The position numbers were made by a program, and so were the translations under genes. Positions 11,661 to 21,343 of a stretch of DNA of 32,500 bases are shown one piece after another. The DNA comes from Tubiluchus corallicola (lineage: Eukaryota; Priapulida; Priapulimorpha; Priapulimorphida; Tubiluchidae): positions 37,501-70,000 of the forward strand of contig JAQGDQ010000568.1 of NCBI GenBank assembly GCA_030141605.1, given 5' to 3'. Every line of letters begins with the position of its first letter. The first letter of the stretch is position 1. The notes beneath the pieces are model-generated. The model was given only the letters and a program-made list of their open reading frames with translations. It did not search any database and was not told the origin of the DNA.

Positions 11661-11775
11661 AGGACTAATTGTTAGATTAATTATTAAACCCAGGCTTTAA
11701 TTTGGAGAGAAGACTAATGAAACAAACCCACAATGAATTAAAGTTTGATACCAAACACGGAATGTGAAAAAGTTG

Positions 11776-11853
11776 TGGTACAGCCTGGATTTGAACCAGG
11801 AACGTTCTTCTTACAAGGCAAACGCCTTTAATCACTTCGCCATTGTAACATCC
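11776..11853 (-). pseudogene. tRNA-Thr(UGU)-like sequence (tRNA pseudogene or tRNA-derived SINE head)
   Basis: Minus strand: an A-box-like TGGCGAAGTGA (11832-11842) and a B box GGTTCAAATCC (11787-11797) at normal tRNA spacing, an anticodon loop CTTGTAA giving UGU, a T stem CCTGG/CCAGG, and a T5 pol III terminator (AAAAA at 11767-11771 on the plus strand). The anticodon stem has one mismatch. The acceptor arms (GGATGTT against CTGTACC) pair at only two positions, so a functional tRNA is unlikely. Confidence 0.65.
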
Positions 11854-11879
11854 AGTTGTCAAGGTGGTTGGAAGTTCAT

Positions 11880-11958
11880 CCTTACAGCTGGCTAATCGGA
11901 CTAATTCGTTGATTTGTAAGCAGAAGGTTCCGGGTTCAAATTCAGACGGTATCCCAAC
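11880..11958 (+). pseudogene. Second tRNA-Thr(UGU)-like sequence, divergent from the first
   Basis: Plus strand: A box TGGCTAATCGG (11889-11899), B box GGTTCAAATTC (11933-11943), anticodon-loop-like TTTGTAA with UGU, and T5 at 11959-11963. The spacing between boxes (44) matches the neighbour (45), and both end in AAC followed by five T. The arms are degenerate. It is head to head with the minus-strand copy about 27 bp away, so the pair forms an inverted arrangement. Confidence 0.55.
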
Positions 11959-11963
11959 TTTTT

Positions 11964-12849
11964 AACATTTCCTGTCTTTCGAGTTTGTTTCAAGATTTAA
12001 TAAATTGTGGAATTTTAGCATTTTTTATGATAATCTTGACATTAAGATCATGATAACTAATATTATTTAATATTAATATTAATAGAAATAATTATTTTAT
12101 TTTATAAGCCTAAGTATACAATTTATAAACTACATTTATTGAAATTTTTAACGAAGAATTGCATAGAGTGAACGTAAACAAAGTAAAAAAACTTGACATT
12201 TCATACCAATGATAATTATGAATCATATTAGTTTTGCTATAAATATATTTATAGTGCTATGATAAGCATATACATGCTTTGTTTCATAATTAGAAATGTC
12301 ACTAAAGTGAAAAAGTGACGGGACGTGTTTTAGTTTGAATCTAATTTAATATGTCTAGTGAATTTAATTCAAATTTTATTTGTTTCATTAAATGAACAAG
12401 TCGATGTGCAAAACGCATGAATGATTATGAAGTATATAATAATGTATGTAAAAATACGTAGCTCACAACTGTTATAATGATTTCGTATAATAACTATATA
12501 TTATATTATATTAAAACATTATAATCATATGCCACTGTTAGATATATATTTGCTCTGTTATTTAGTTTTGTATTATAGCTATTAGAAATATTTCTAAGTT
12601 TGCTATTGTTTTGTGTATAGTACTTTTTAGATACACGTTCTTTTTGCAATATCTTACTTTTTGCAGACTGTGTTAAACCACAAAAAAACCCTCTTTTTTC
12701 ATAAATCTAGGAAAATTCGTATTGCAATTTTGTATCGCCTACAAGCTCTGTATGTTGCGCACAGAATTTATATTAGCAGTAATGCTGTATGAAACTTGAA
12801 AGTTAAACACCCGAGATGACCGTTAGACGCAGCCATTTTGAAGATTTCA
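11964..12849. other. AT-rich intergenic DNA with one element repeated elsewhere
   Basis: No gene. It contains the palindrome CTATAAATATATTTATAG (about 12238) and the 37-bp sequence at 12442-12478 that recurs at 15163-15199. Confidence 0.5.
12442..12478. repeat. 37-bp exact direct repeat, copy 1
   Basis: Begins ATGTATGTAAAAATACGTAG and continues CTCACAACTGTTATAAT. It is identical to 15163-15199, 2.7 kb away, in the same orientation. The flanks diverge at once, although both are AT-rich. It could be a remnant of a dispersed repeat or a repeated regulatory element. Confidence 0.9.
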
Positions 12850-12850
12850 T

Positions 12851-13500
12851 TTGAAATAAGTTTAGATAACACTGAGCAAAGTTTGAAAAAATAATCAGAG
12901 CATTCGTAGCGTACACGTCACAAACCAAGTAAAATTTTAAATTACTGCTTCCTGTCAACAAGATTACAAATACGTTTTTGGTTATTGAGTTAGTTAGTGA
13001 ATCAGCGACATTTTACCAATTGGTGAAAGCATTTTAAATAATTAATAATTTTCTTTTCTAGTTACATAAGTCTTTCATGCAGGTAAACAAAATTCTAAGT
13101 AATATAATTTTGGATGGAAAGTTTTTTTGTTTCATAGTTTGACATTTACTTTTCTTCCTCTGATTTACGTTGCTTCATAAGTTGTTTGAAACAAGTTTAG
13201 ATAACATTGCCTAAAGTTTGAAAAAGTAATCAGAGTATTCGTAGCACATACTTCGTTAACTTTGCAAAAGAATAAATTGCTTTGCTCTGTCAATAAGATT
13301 AGTAATCTCTTTTCTAGTGAGTCGCTGACGTTTTTGGTTCACACTGAGTATAGTGAACAGTGACGCAGTTGGAGTGAACATTTTAAATTGTGAAGAACTT
13401 CCTTTTCCAATTACTTAAGTCTTTCAGACAAATGAAAGCAATATAACTTTGTATGGAAAGTTTTCCATATCATGCGTTAAAGTATTGTTTGCTTCTCTTT
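12851..13500. repeat. Diverged tandem duplication, period about 335 bp
   Basis: Copy 1 starts TTGAAATAAGTTTAGATAAC at 12851 and copy 2 TTGAAACAAGTTTAGATAAC at about 13185. Both then show CAAAGTTTGAAAAA or TAAAGTTTGAAAAAG, TAATCAGAG, TTCGTAGC, CTGTCAA followed by AAGATTA, TTTTTGGTT, GAACATTTTAAAT or AGCATTTTAAAT, TAAGTCTTTCA, and TATGGAAAG or GATGGAAAG. Non-coding. Confidence 0.85.
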
Positions 13501-13541
13501 AGCTTTTCTTTGATATATATAAGTCATAGGCACAAGGTTTC

Positions 13542-13709
<168 letters not shown>

Positions 13710-14117
13710 ATGAAACGTAATGATTTTTTCCAAATTTTTATTATTGAAATTCATTTTAATAAATTTTTTATGTTTGCCAAATGCTCCCATGTTCGTTCCG
13801 TGAGGGTTAAAGCGTCACATCTGTGTTTCAATATTACAAGCATCAATATTATTCATGCCAAATAATGGCTCTTACCCTGCAATTAATATAACAACCTCCT
13901 TCGTATTAATCCGAGATGATTTTCTATTACAAACAGCAGGGATAAATATGCAGGTTTTTTCTTCCTTGTTTGGGCATGATTGGTTAAACGCAGCTGCTGC
14001 TAATAAGCATAATAACAGTTTCTTGCATAAATCAAATACTGATATTTGGAAGTACAGAACCAGTGCTGTATAAGAAAGGTGTATAAACTAGATGAGTAAC
14101 GTGTCTAGGTCTATATC
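13710..14117. other. Intergenic sequence, no gene recognised
   Basis: Unique sequence. The 72-codon frame at 13855-14073 has no recognisable domain. It contains words such as GCCAAATAATGG and GGGATAAATATGCAGG but no clear element. Confidence 0.45.
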
Positions 14118-14751
14118 TTAAAGGAAGGCAGGATGATTTTTCATATACCTGTACTGTCCCATTTTCAAGTACGGTAAAAAGCATACATTTTAACACCACA
14201 ATACTGTAAAAGCGTTTCTGATGACTATGTAATAGATTAAGATCTTGATTAACGACCGACAAGCCCAACTAGTGATGACATCACAAACTAACATAATTTT
14301 CAACATCAAAAAAACATTCCACGGGCGTGTTGCACGTGTTTGCGAAAGCGAAAATTGAAGTACAGTGCTGCTGTAAGATAATCAGTGTGTTGTACTAAAA
14401 CTAAGCAAGTTTTAAGATAAAAATTTAAATTTCTAATTTATCGCTGTGCTCACGCATGAGCTGTCGAACGTGTGTAGTTGGTCACAACTTAGCACATCTG
14501 AACTGAGCGGTACAGCACCTGTTTTTTGTACAATACGTTTCGGAAATGCAGGCGCTAGTGCCCGCCTAACTAGAGAATGGCGAAATGCATGTAACAGCGA
14601 AGAATTAGTGGCGCGAACGTGAAATTGTGTTTATGTGGTAGTAATTCTGCCACGTAAGTCATTTTTGAAAAAATAGTATGTTTGCTTTCTATACTATAAA
14701 GATTAGAGTGTTTTGACCTACAGTTTAACATTGGATCCGGTTTTGCATTAA
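14118..14751 (+). mobile_element. TIR element family, copy B
   Basis: 634 bp. The left end is TTAAAGGAAGGCAGGATGAT; the right end is GGATCCGGTTTTGCATTAA with TTAA at 14748-14751. It shares all internal blocks with copy A and has an extra segment (AAATTGAAGTACAGTGCTGC to about CTCACGCATGAGCTGTCG) also present in copies C and D. It has no transposase frame. Confidence 0.82.
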
Positions 14752-15162
14752 AGTTATATCGTCGATGGGCTTCTCTACTAATAGATAATAAACCATTGAA
14801 TGAAGTGCGTTATTATTTTGTATTAAACCAATCACCTGATTTGGGAACAAAACACAAAATCGGCTTAGTGACTTTGCGTAAAGGAGACAAGTATTTTAAA
14901 ACGCGATTCACATGTATTATTCACAACTCATAGTATACTTAAAAAGTACACTTATACTTCTTTGCTTTAATGAAACAAAAATAAAAAACGTGTTTTAAAA
15001 TAGAATTTGCTTCAAATTGATCTTTTTTGTAAAATAAAATTTTGCATAGTCAGGGCTGTACAGACGTATTGATTATTGCACAATTTTTCGAAAATATATA
15101 TTTCATTGTTTTACGGGAGGAACTTAAATTGTAACTATCGCAAAATGTGTAATTTTAATTAG

Positions 15163-15199
15163 ATGTATGTAAAAATACGTAGCTCACAACTGTTATAAT
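15163..15199. repeat. 37-bp exact direct repeat, copy 2
   Basis: Identical over 37 bases to 12442-12478. It lies about 0.3 kb beyond the candidate FoxG poly(A) signal. It is followed at some distance by a similar AATAGTTATAT phrase, which suggests the homologous segment was once longer. Confidence 0.9.
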
Positions 15200-15494
15200 A
15201 GTTCGTTTACAAGCTGAGTAATAGTTATATTTATTTAAAAAATTAAATGTTTTAGATCTTATTGTATATAGCCTACAGAACTGATGAATGAAAATGTTAT
15301 TATCTTCTGCATATTAAAGAAAATGAATTATTATAATTTGTATTGATAATATTCACCCGCCTCAAAGAAAGTGTGTTAAATTTTCATTTCGTTTGCATGC
15401 ATAAAGTTTTACATAAAATAAGTTGCACCTGTAGATTTGCTATTTTTTATACAAAAAAGTAAGAAAAATCATGAAATAACCATAACAATTATGT

Positions 15495-15500
15495 TTTATT
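15495..15500 (-). terminator. Candidate FoxG polyadenylation signal AATAAA
   Basis: This is the first canonical AATAAA on the minus strand downstream of the FoxG stop codon. It would give a 3' UTR of roughly 430-450 bases, all AT-rich. I saw no closer canonical hexamer. Non-canonical signals are possible, so this is a plausible site, not a proven one. Confidence 0.4.
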
Positions 15501-15922
15501 ATCACTTATAAATTAAATAGATACTTATATGGCACGTCGTTATATACAAACAAGGTCAAATAATTTATATGCTTCAAATATTGTCTCAAATTGCTTTTCT
15601 ATAAGACTGCACATAGTTAGCTTAAATTCAATAATGTTGATAATCAGTTCATTTGCTTTTTTGCTGAAATCTAGCGCAATGGAGAAAATTTGACTCCCCG
15701 AAAGTACAGTTTTTAAATGCAAAATTTTAGTTTTTAGTCAAAGAGAAAAAACAGTACTGATTTTGATTTACACTTTAAAATAACACAACCTTTCCTTCGA
15801 CTGCATAATTACAATATGCTATTAAATTATTATAACGAGAAATTAACAGCAATTATATTTACATCATAAAAGAATGTAATTCATTACATACAGTTCGAAT
15901 AGCGTTTCGCTCCAACTCTGGC

Positions 15923-17080
15923 TCAGCTGTTCCTAGCCAAGACAGCACTGGGATAATTAAGGGAAGGCAAAGAATCAGATGGCAAAGTTTGTCTCCCGGG
16001 AGTTGACACCTGGCTAACGACTTGGGAAGCGGAGAAGGCTGACTGGGGGCTCACTGACAACCCTCGTGCAGCTAGCTGTGCGTAGACGTCGTATGCCGGC
16101 GTTGCCGTTTGCAGGTGTGATAAATGTGGATACAGATACCCGGCTACTTGACCGTTCTGTGCCGTGTAGCCAGCGCTGGTCAGTCCTGCAAGACCAGCAC
16201 GAATTGAACCAAAGTCCGGGTGTAGAGACGCTTGCGAGACCATCACTGAATCACTGCTGTTGATGAGTCTGTCCACGGAGAAACCGTGTCCAGCAAGTGG
16301 TCGATTCATTGCCGGATTTGCCGTCATGAGATTCGAATATGGATACCCACTTGCCGTGCCGTAACGGTAAGCCGCTGCCAGCTGCTGAGAAAACGGGTAC
16401 ATCGACGACATGGGCCAGAGGAGCGGTTTCTCATCCATGCCTGGAATTCCTCTTTTGAAAGCGGCAAGGCGACTTCGCGAAGCTGCCGTTGATCGTCTCC
16501 GTAACTTGCCGGTTGTACCACCAATGAAAACGTCGTCGCTACTGGGATCCAACATCCAATAGTTTCCTTTGCCCGGATCGTCGTAATGACGAGGTACTTT
16601 CACAAAACATTTGTTCAAACTCAAGTTATGTCTGATAGAGTTTTGCCAACCCTGTTTATTTTCACGATAATAAGGAAAGTTTTTCATTATAAACTCATAA
16701 ATACCGTTCAGCGTCAGTCTTTTCTCCGGGCTGCTTCTAATCGCCATCATAATCAGAGCGTTGTAGCTAAATGGCGGTTTTTCACCCTTTTTCTTCTCCG
16801 TTTCTTTTTCCTTATCAGGAGAATCTTTGGCTTCTTTTTCAGACTTTTCATCGGTCGCATTTTCGTTGTTACTTTCCTTGCACGGTTCACTGTCGACGTC
16901 GTCATCATCATCAGCTGTTGTCACGTCTAGATGAGGCTCGTCTTCGAGCTGGTCTTCGTTCTCGTCGCTCTGAGGCGAAGCGTTTACAACAGTCTCTGGC
17001 AAAATACTAGAAATGCTGAACGAACTGTGTAACTTGGTCTTCGGTATCATCAGTGCTGGTTCCATATCAACATGGACCAT
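15923..17080 (-). CDS. foxG: FoxG / BF-1 class forkhead transcription factor, complete, single exon
   Basis: Encodes a 385-residue nuclear DNA-binding protein. The forkhead domain runs from about residue 101 ([15 protein letters not shown]) to about 196, with recognition helix [10 protein letters not shown] at about 147-156, wing residues [15 protein letters not shown], and the FoxG-type extension [11 protein letters not shown]. An eh1 motif, FSISSIL, at about 21-27 is the Groucho/TLE corepressor site found at the same place in vertebrate FoxG1 (known for the family). Acidic stretches (about 39-48 and 58-66) and a Lys/Glu-rich linker precede the domain. The C-terminus is rich in Ala, Ser, Tyr and Gln, with SVDRLINS resembling a vertebrate FoxG segment. 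Start choice: the frame opens farther upstream only with TTG and has an in-frame TAA at 17141-17143. The first ATG is at 17080, with G at -3 and G at +4; later ATGs at 17065 and 17050 are alternatives. The stop is TGA at 15923-15925. No intron is seen, as in vertebrate FOXG1. FoxG proteins pattern the anterior neural plate or forebrain, mostly as repressors; the role here is inferred. Confidence 0.96.
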   Translation of the reverse strand: MVHVDMEPALMIPKTKLHSSFSISSILPETVVNASPQSDENEDQLEDEPHLDVTTADDDDDVDSEPCKESNNENATDEKSEKEAKDSPDKEKETEKKKGEKPPFSYNALIMMAIRSSPEKRLTLNGIYEFIMKNFPYYRENKQGWQNSIRHNLSLNKCFVKVPRHYDDPGKGNYWMLDPSSDDVFIGGTTGKLRRRSTAASRSRLAAFKRGIPGMDEKPLLWPMSSMYPFSQQLAAAYRYGTASGYPYSNLMTANPAMNRPLAGHGFSVDRLINSSDSVMVSQASLHPDFGSIRAGLAGLTSAGYTAQNGQVAGYLYPHLSHLQTATPAYDVYAQLAARGLSVSPQSAFSASQVVSQVSTPGRQTLPSDSLPSLNYPSAVLARNS

Positions 17081-17300
17081 TGCTGTACGCACAATGCAAA
17101 CACAAGAATCTTTCAAACTGCTACTGTGTGGTCTGATAGCTTACTGCCACTGTGAACACCTTCAGTGATTTAGTCACTTTTAGCCGAACGCTGCTGTCAG
17201 ATTTGCAACAATCTACCGCCCCCTAGTAAGCGCTTTCAGCCATTCAGAGTCAGACGCTCCGCCCACTGCTGATAGTTAACGGATAGAAAACCAATCAGCT
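17081..17300 (-). promoter_or_regulatory. Probable FoxG proximal promoter and 5' UTR
   Basis: Read on the minus strand toward the ATG there is a CCAAT box (ATTGG, 17291-17295), a GC box (GGGCGG, 17259-17264), and a CTCF-like 14-mer at 17216-17229 matching 12 of 14 positions of the CTCF core. The local base composition is less AT-biased than its surroundings. The order suggests transcription starts somewhere near 17100-17230 with a short 5' UTR. A TATAAAA word lies farther upstream at 17376-17382, but it is beyond the CCAAT box and may be incidental. The transcription start is inferred, not seen. Confidence 0.5.
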
Positions 17301-17514
17301 TTCGTGGTCAAACTGTGAGCATTTTGCTGTTACAAGTAGCAATTCTGCGTGGTAAATATTTCAGGCGTTTGTGCATTTTATATGAATGAACATTACGTTG
17401 TTAAGTTTGCGAAAAAACCACATGAAATATTGATAATTCGAAAAAGAAAGCATACTTAGGCCTTAGAAATTGGGACTGAAAGTTATTCTTTTAAACAAAA
17501 CCCAGTAATATGAC
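17301..17514. other. FoxG upstream flank
   Basis: No gene. It contains the TATA-like word noted with the promoter and then becomes AT-rich up to the trinucleotide array. Confidence 0.4.
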
Positions 17515-17852
<338 letters not shown>

Positions 17853-17948
17853 ACGAAATATCAATAACTAACCACCAAATTAGTCGTGAGGTGAATTCCT
17901 CGTTAGAATGTTGGAATTTTTTTCATTACGGGAGCATTGTTCTTGTAA

Positions 17949-18704
17949 TTAAAAGAAAACAGATGATTTTTCATATCCTAAGTTTACATTTTAATACCTA
18001 TAATAATGTCAAGTTTTTGATAATTAAATAGTAAGTTAAAAACTTAATTAACACTGAACGAATCACAAGTGAATACAATTCTCAACAGCAAAAATATTCC
18101 ATAGGCGTGTGTGTTGCGCGTGTTCGTGAAAGCGAAAATTGAAGTACAGTGCTAATGTAAGAGATCCATTGTGTAGTACTAAAACTCGACAAGTTTTAAG
18201 ATAAATATTCAAATTTCAAACTTACCGCTGTGCTCACGCATGAACTGTCGAACGTGTGTAGTTCATTAGAACTAACACATCAGAACTGAGAGGTACAGCA
18301 CCTGTTTTTATGCAATATTCTGCAACATTATGCAATAATGTGATACACAAAAATTCTGCAAATTTTAAATTTGAAATTCAAACTTCCAGTTTGCCGTTGT
18401 GCTCACTCATGACCTCTGGAACGTGTGCACTACGTCACAACTGTACAGCTCTCAAATGAAAGGTACGGTTCTTGTTTTTTTTGCAACTCTTTTCTGAGAC
18501 ACAAGCTCTATTGCTCATTTAGCTAGCAAACGGCGAAATGCATGTATCAGCGAAGAAATAGCCGCGCGAACGCGAAATTGCGTTTCTGTGGTAATAATTC
18601 TTTGGCAAAAGTCATTCAAGAAAAAATAATATGTTCCCCTTCAATATCTTACAGGGTATATTGTTTTGAGCTATAATTTAAGATTGGGCCCAGTTTCCCT
18701 TTAA
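17949..18704 (+). mobile_element. TIR element family, copy C with internal duplication
   Basis: 756 bp. The left end is TTAAAAGAAAACAGATGAT; the right end is TTGGGCCCAGTTTCCCTTTAA with TTAA at 18701-18704. It is longer than the other copies because the central block (CCGCTGTGCTCACGCATGAAC through CTGAGAGGTACAGCACCTG) is followed by a second diverged version (CCGTTGTGCTCACTCATGAC through AATGAAAGGTACGGTTCTTG), about 160 bp later. Confidence 0.82.
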
Positions 18705-18869
18705 CGAAACTGTTGACAATTTGAAGAGCTATAGATGCATGTCAAAATGATTTACCATCCATGGCATGTTGTTCACGTGTTGCGCACTTAAGAGCCAACA
18801 TGGTAGCATAAATTTTCCGAAATGCAAACAACAAGCAGCAACACTCTTAAACAGCTCAGAAATAAGTGA

Positions 18870-19110
18870 TCGGGAGGGTCGTAAAAGAAGGGAAAAGTGC
18901 GTAACACGGCGTTATTAGCAGTTAATTACGACTCCTACTTGACTTCCACGCGTGTAGCGTGTTTAGCGTATCTTCGGGTATTTATTTACGCGCGTAAAAC
19001 TGTTTATTGGACAACTTACGCCAACCCTGCAGATAAACAATGTGCCCGCTTTACGTGCCATAGCAGATGAAGCCATGTCATGCAAGTCACCAGAATCGTG
19101 CTTCACTGAA
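18870..19110. promoter_or_regulatory. Candidate enhancer with forkhead-type sites, about 1.9 kb upstream of FoxG
   Basis: Repeat-free and balanced. It contains AGTTAATTACGAC, the palindrome TTTACGCGCGTAAA (18985-18998) overlapping TATTTATTTAC, CTGTTTATTGGACA and AGATAAACAATG. These are three to four forkhead-like RYAAAYA cores within 60 bp. Autoregulation of FoxG is possible; this is inference. Confidence 0.35.
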
Positions 19111-19549
19111 AAGTTATTTACTTCGTACGTAAAGTTTTTTGGAACATAGTTTGAAATTGCCTATTCTTGCTCTTTAACAAGAGGAATATCCAAGGGAAAA
19201 GTTACATCCAACCGCCCGCTAAATCTTTTTAAAGAAAAAGAAAAGGCAATTTTAAGCTACGTACCATACAGAAAACTTGCCATACAAGATTATATTACAT
19301 TGCACTGCGCTTATCTGTTATGTAAGACTGTATTCTGAAAGACTTATGTAACTACAAAAAAAATTCTTAGTAATTTGAAATATTCCCGCCAACTGGTAAA
19401 ATGTCACTGACTCACCTTCCCAGTGTGCACCACTGATTCACCAAAGAACATTATTGACAAGATAGAGTAATTTAAACTTTCTCTTACTTAGCGAAGAGTG
19501 TGCTACGAATTATTTTTGCGAACTTAATGCCAGTGCTATCTAGACTCGT
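19111..19549. other. Intergenic sequence, no gene recognised
   Basis: Unique sequence of moderate A+T content with no ORF of note and no recognised motif cluster. Confidence 0.45.
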
Positions 19550-20470
19550 TTCGAACTACATACTGTTAAAACGGCTGCGCCTAATGGTCACCACGTCGAA
19601 CTAATTATTAATGTCAATTTTAATAATTACTGTTAATTAATGAGAGTCAATATTGCGCTGTATAAGAGTGCCGTCGGTACATAATCAAATTCTGTTCAGG
19701 TAGCCAATCAGATGGCCAAAAATCAGCGAGAAGCCACTTAACCAACCGATCGACCAATCAACCTATCAGCCATTTTTTCACCGTTATATGTTTTAATCAA
19801 GCAGACAAATATTTTTTAAATCTTTATTAGACAAACACGAAACGGACGAAAAAGTAAAATTACTGATGACATATTATGACTGTCTAATATATATGATTGT
19901 ATATTGAACGCCCAATGTCCCAATGTCCACAAATGGCCCATCTTGGTGGGGAAGCGGAAACGAAATTACGCCGGCACACGCCCCGTTGTCCCTCTCGCTC
20001 GTCCCCCCGCAGCGATTATGAATATGATTACAGATACATAGGTGTCGCATGTGTTGCTACGGTAATTAGCGCGCTGGGACCACTAATGAGCCGAACAAAT
20101 CGGCCCGCTGCACAGCCCAGCGGTTCGTGCTTGCAAAATACCTTCGCCCGACTGATTATTTTTGCTCTCCACTGGGAAACGTGATCGTGGCGAATTGAGG
20201 AGTATTTGCCGATACTGATTTGGCAAATTTGTGCAATTAGGGACTCATTACCCGACTGTGTTTTACAGCCGATCAAACTACCTGGGGAGCCGGACGGCTG
20301 GAGAACTAACGAATGGTTTGGGCTTTGTTAGTCACAGCGCGTGGAAACATTGGCATTAATTCGACACAATATTTGTAGCTTTATTTCCAACCTAATTTGT
20401 GCTTACCGTACACACGCAGTTTTTGCGTGAGCGCTTCGGAGACGTGACTGATAAACCCATTAAGGTAACT
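19550..20470. promoter_or_regulatory. Candidate long conserved non-coding block upstream of FoxG
   Basis: The longest island of balanced, repeat-free sequence besides the gene itself. Homeodomain-type words: CTAATTATTAATG (19601), TTAATTAATGAG (19633), GGTAATTAGCGCGC (20061), CTAATGAG (20093), GCAATTAGGG (20233) and GGCATTAATTC (about 20353). The short frames on both strands (19897-20184, 20028-20276) overlap antisense and show no domain, so a regulatory role is preferred. 2.5-3.4 kb upstream of FoxG. Confidence 0.4.
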
Positions 20471-20537
20471 TGCCTAACTATAATGTAATGATGAAATTTA
20501 GGTATTCGATTAAACGGGAGCCTCAATTAGATAATAA

Positions 20538-20711
<174 letters not shown>

Positions 20712-21120
20712 GCTGCCAACGGCTAGAGGGCGGAGGAGGTCAAGTGACCCAACGGCCATGTGTAGAGGAGTAAATCTTTCAAATCAGGAGTGGAGCCCCG
20801 AAGGCGGACCAGTGCAGTATGCTCATTGACTCCGGCAGCTCCTGCAGCCAACCTGGTACCAAACGTATCGCTCCGCTTTCCTTTGGACTACACCAGGGAG
20901 GAAGAGAGGGGGTTCCTGTTGTCTGGGCAGCTCAGGATCTCCATACACCTTGCCCAGGCTTGCGCCCTGGAGAGGCAGTGGTTCAATGATCGGATTGCCC
21001 AGCCACAGTCGACACTGCAGCTCCATCAATGTGATCAATAACTGACTCTTTTGGCGCAGACTCCATTGTCTTCTGAGACAGAAGGATGCCAACAACAACA
21101 AGAATAATAATAATGATAAC
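20712..21120. mobile_element. GC-rich block flanked by AAT repeats, probable retroelement fragment
   Basis: About 390 bp, clearly GC-richer than anything nearby apart from FoxG, starting at the edge of (AAT)n and ending in CAACAACAACAAG then AATAATAATAATGATAAC. Near its end is a perfect hairpin CTTCTG-AGA-CAGAAG (21070-21084), typical of retroelement 3' ends. The two overlapping opposite-strand frames show no domain. On this evidence it is a truncated non-LTR element or SINE inserted in, or carrying, an AAT repeat. The family is not identified. Confidence 0.4.
21070..21084. repeat. Perfect 6-bp hairpin at the end of the GC-rich block
   Basis: CTTCTG, loop AGA, CAGAAG. It is followed within 10 bp by the CAACAA/AATAAT tail. 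Possible recognition stem-loop of a retroelement 3' end. Confidence 0.5.
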
Positions 21121-21343
21121 TTCATTTAGGACGTAGTCCAGGGATAACACCTTAAGTAACTTAATACTTAAGTAGCTACCAGTGAGCTACGTCATCCGAT
21201 CGGTAATGAAGTTAGACGTTAGCAGAAAGTTTACTGAAATTAAAGTTTACTGAAGTCAGTCTTGCGTTCTGATGTTTGTGTAGACTGCCCCAGCGACCCG
21301 TCACTATCATCAAAGTCTGAAAGTGTGGACTCAGTATATTATA
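21121..21343. other. Short unique spacer
   Basis: Contains TTAAGTAACTTAATACTTAA and GTAGCTACCAGTGAGCTAC, small partial inverted repeats, and a repeated AAGTTTACTGAA phrase. No gene. Confidence 0.4.

Larger units (their letters stand above)
14752..15922. other. FoxG 3' flank and probable 3' UTR
   Basis: AT-rich. The part from 15495 to 15922 is the likely 3' UTR on the minus strand. The 60-codon minus-strand frame at 15540-15722 shows nothing recognisable. The 37-bp repeat lies at 15163. Confidence 0.5.

Noticed and set aside
16066-17010. Plus-strand and other-frame open frames overlapping FoxG
   Set aside because: Shadows of the FoxG coding sequence without recognisable domains.
17081-17116. 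FoxG start at 17116
   Set aside because: The codon there is TTG, not ATG. An in-frame TAA lies nine codons farther upstream, so the ATG at 17080 is the first valid start.
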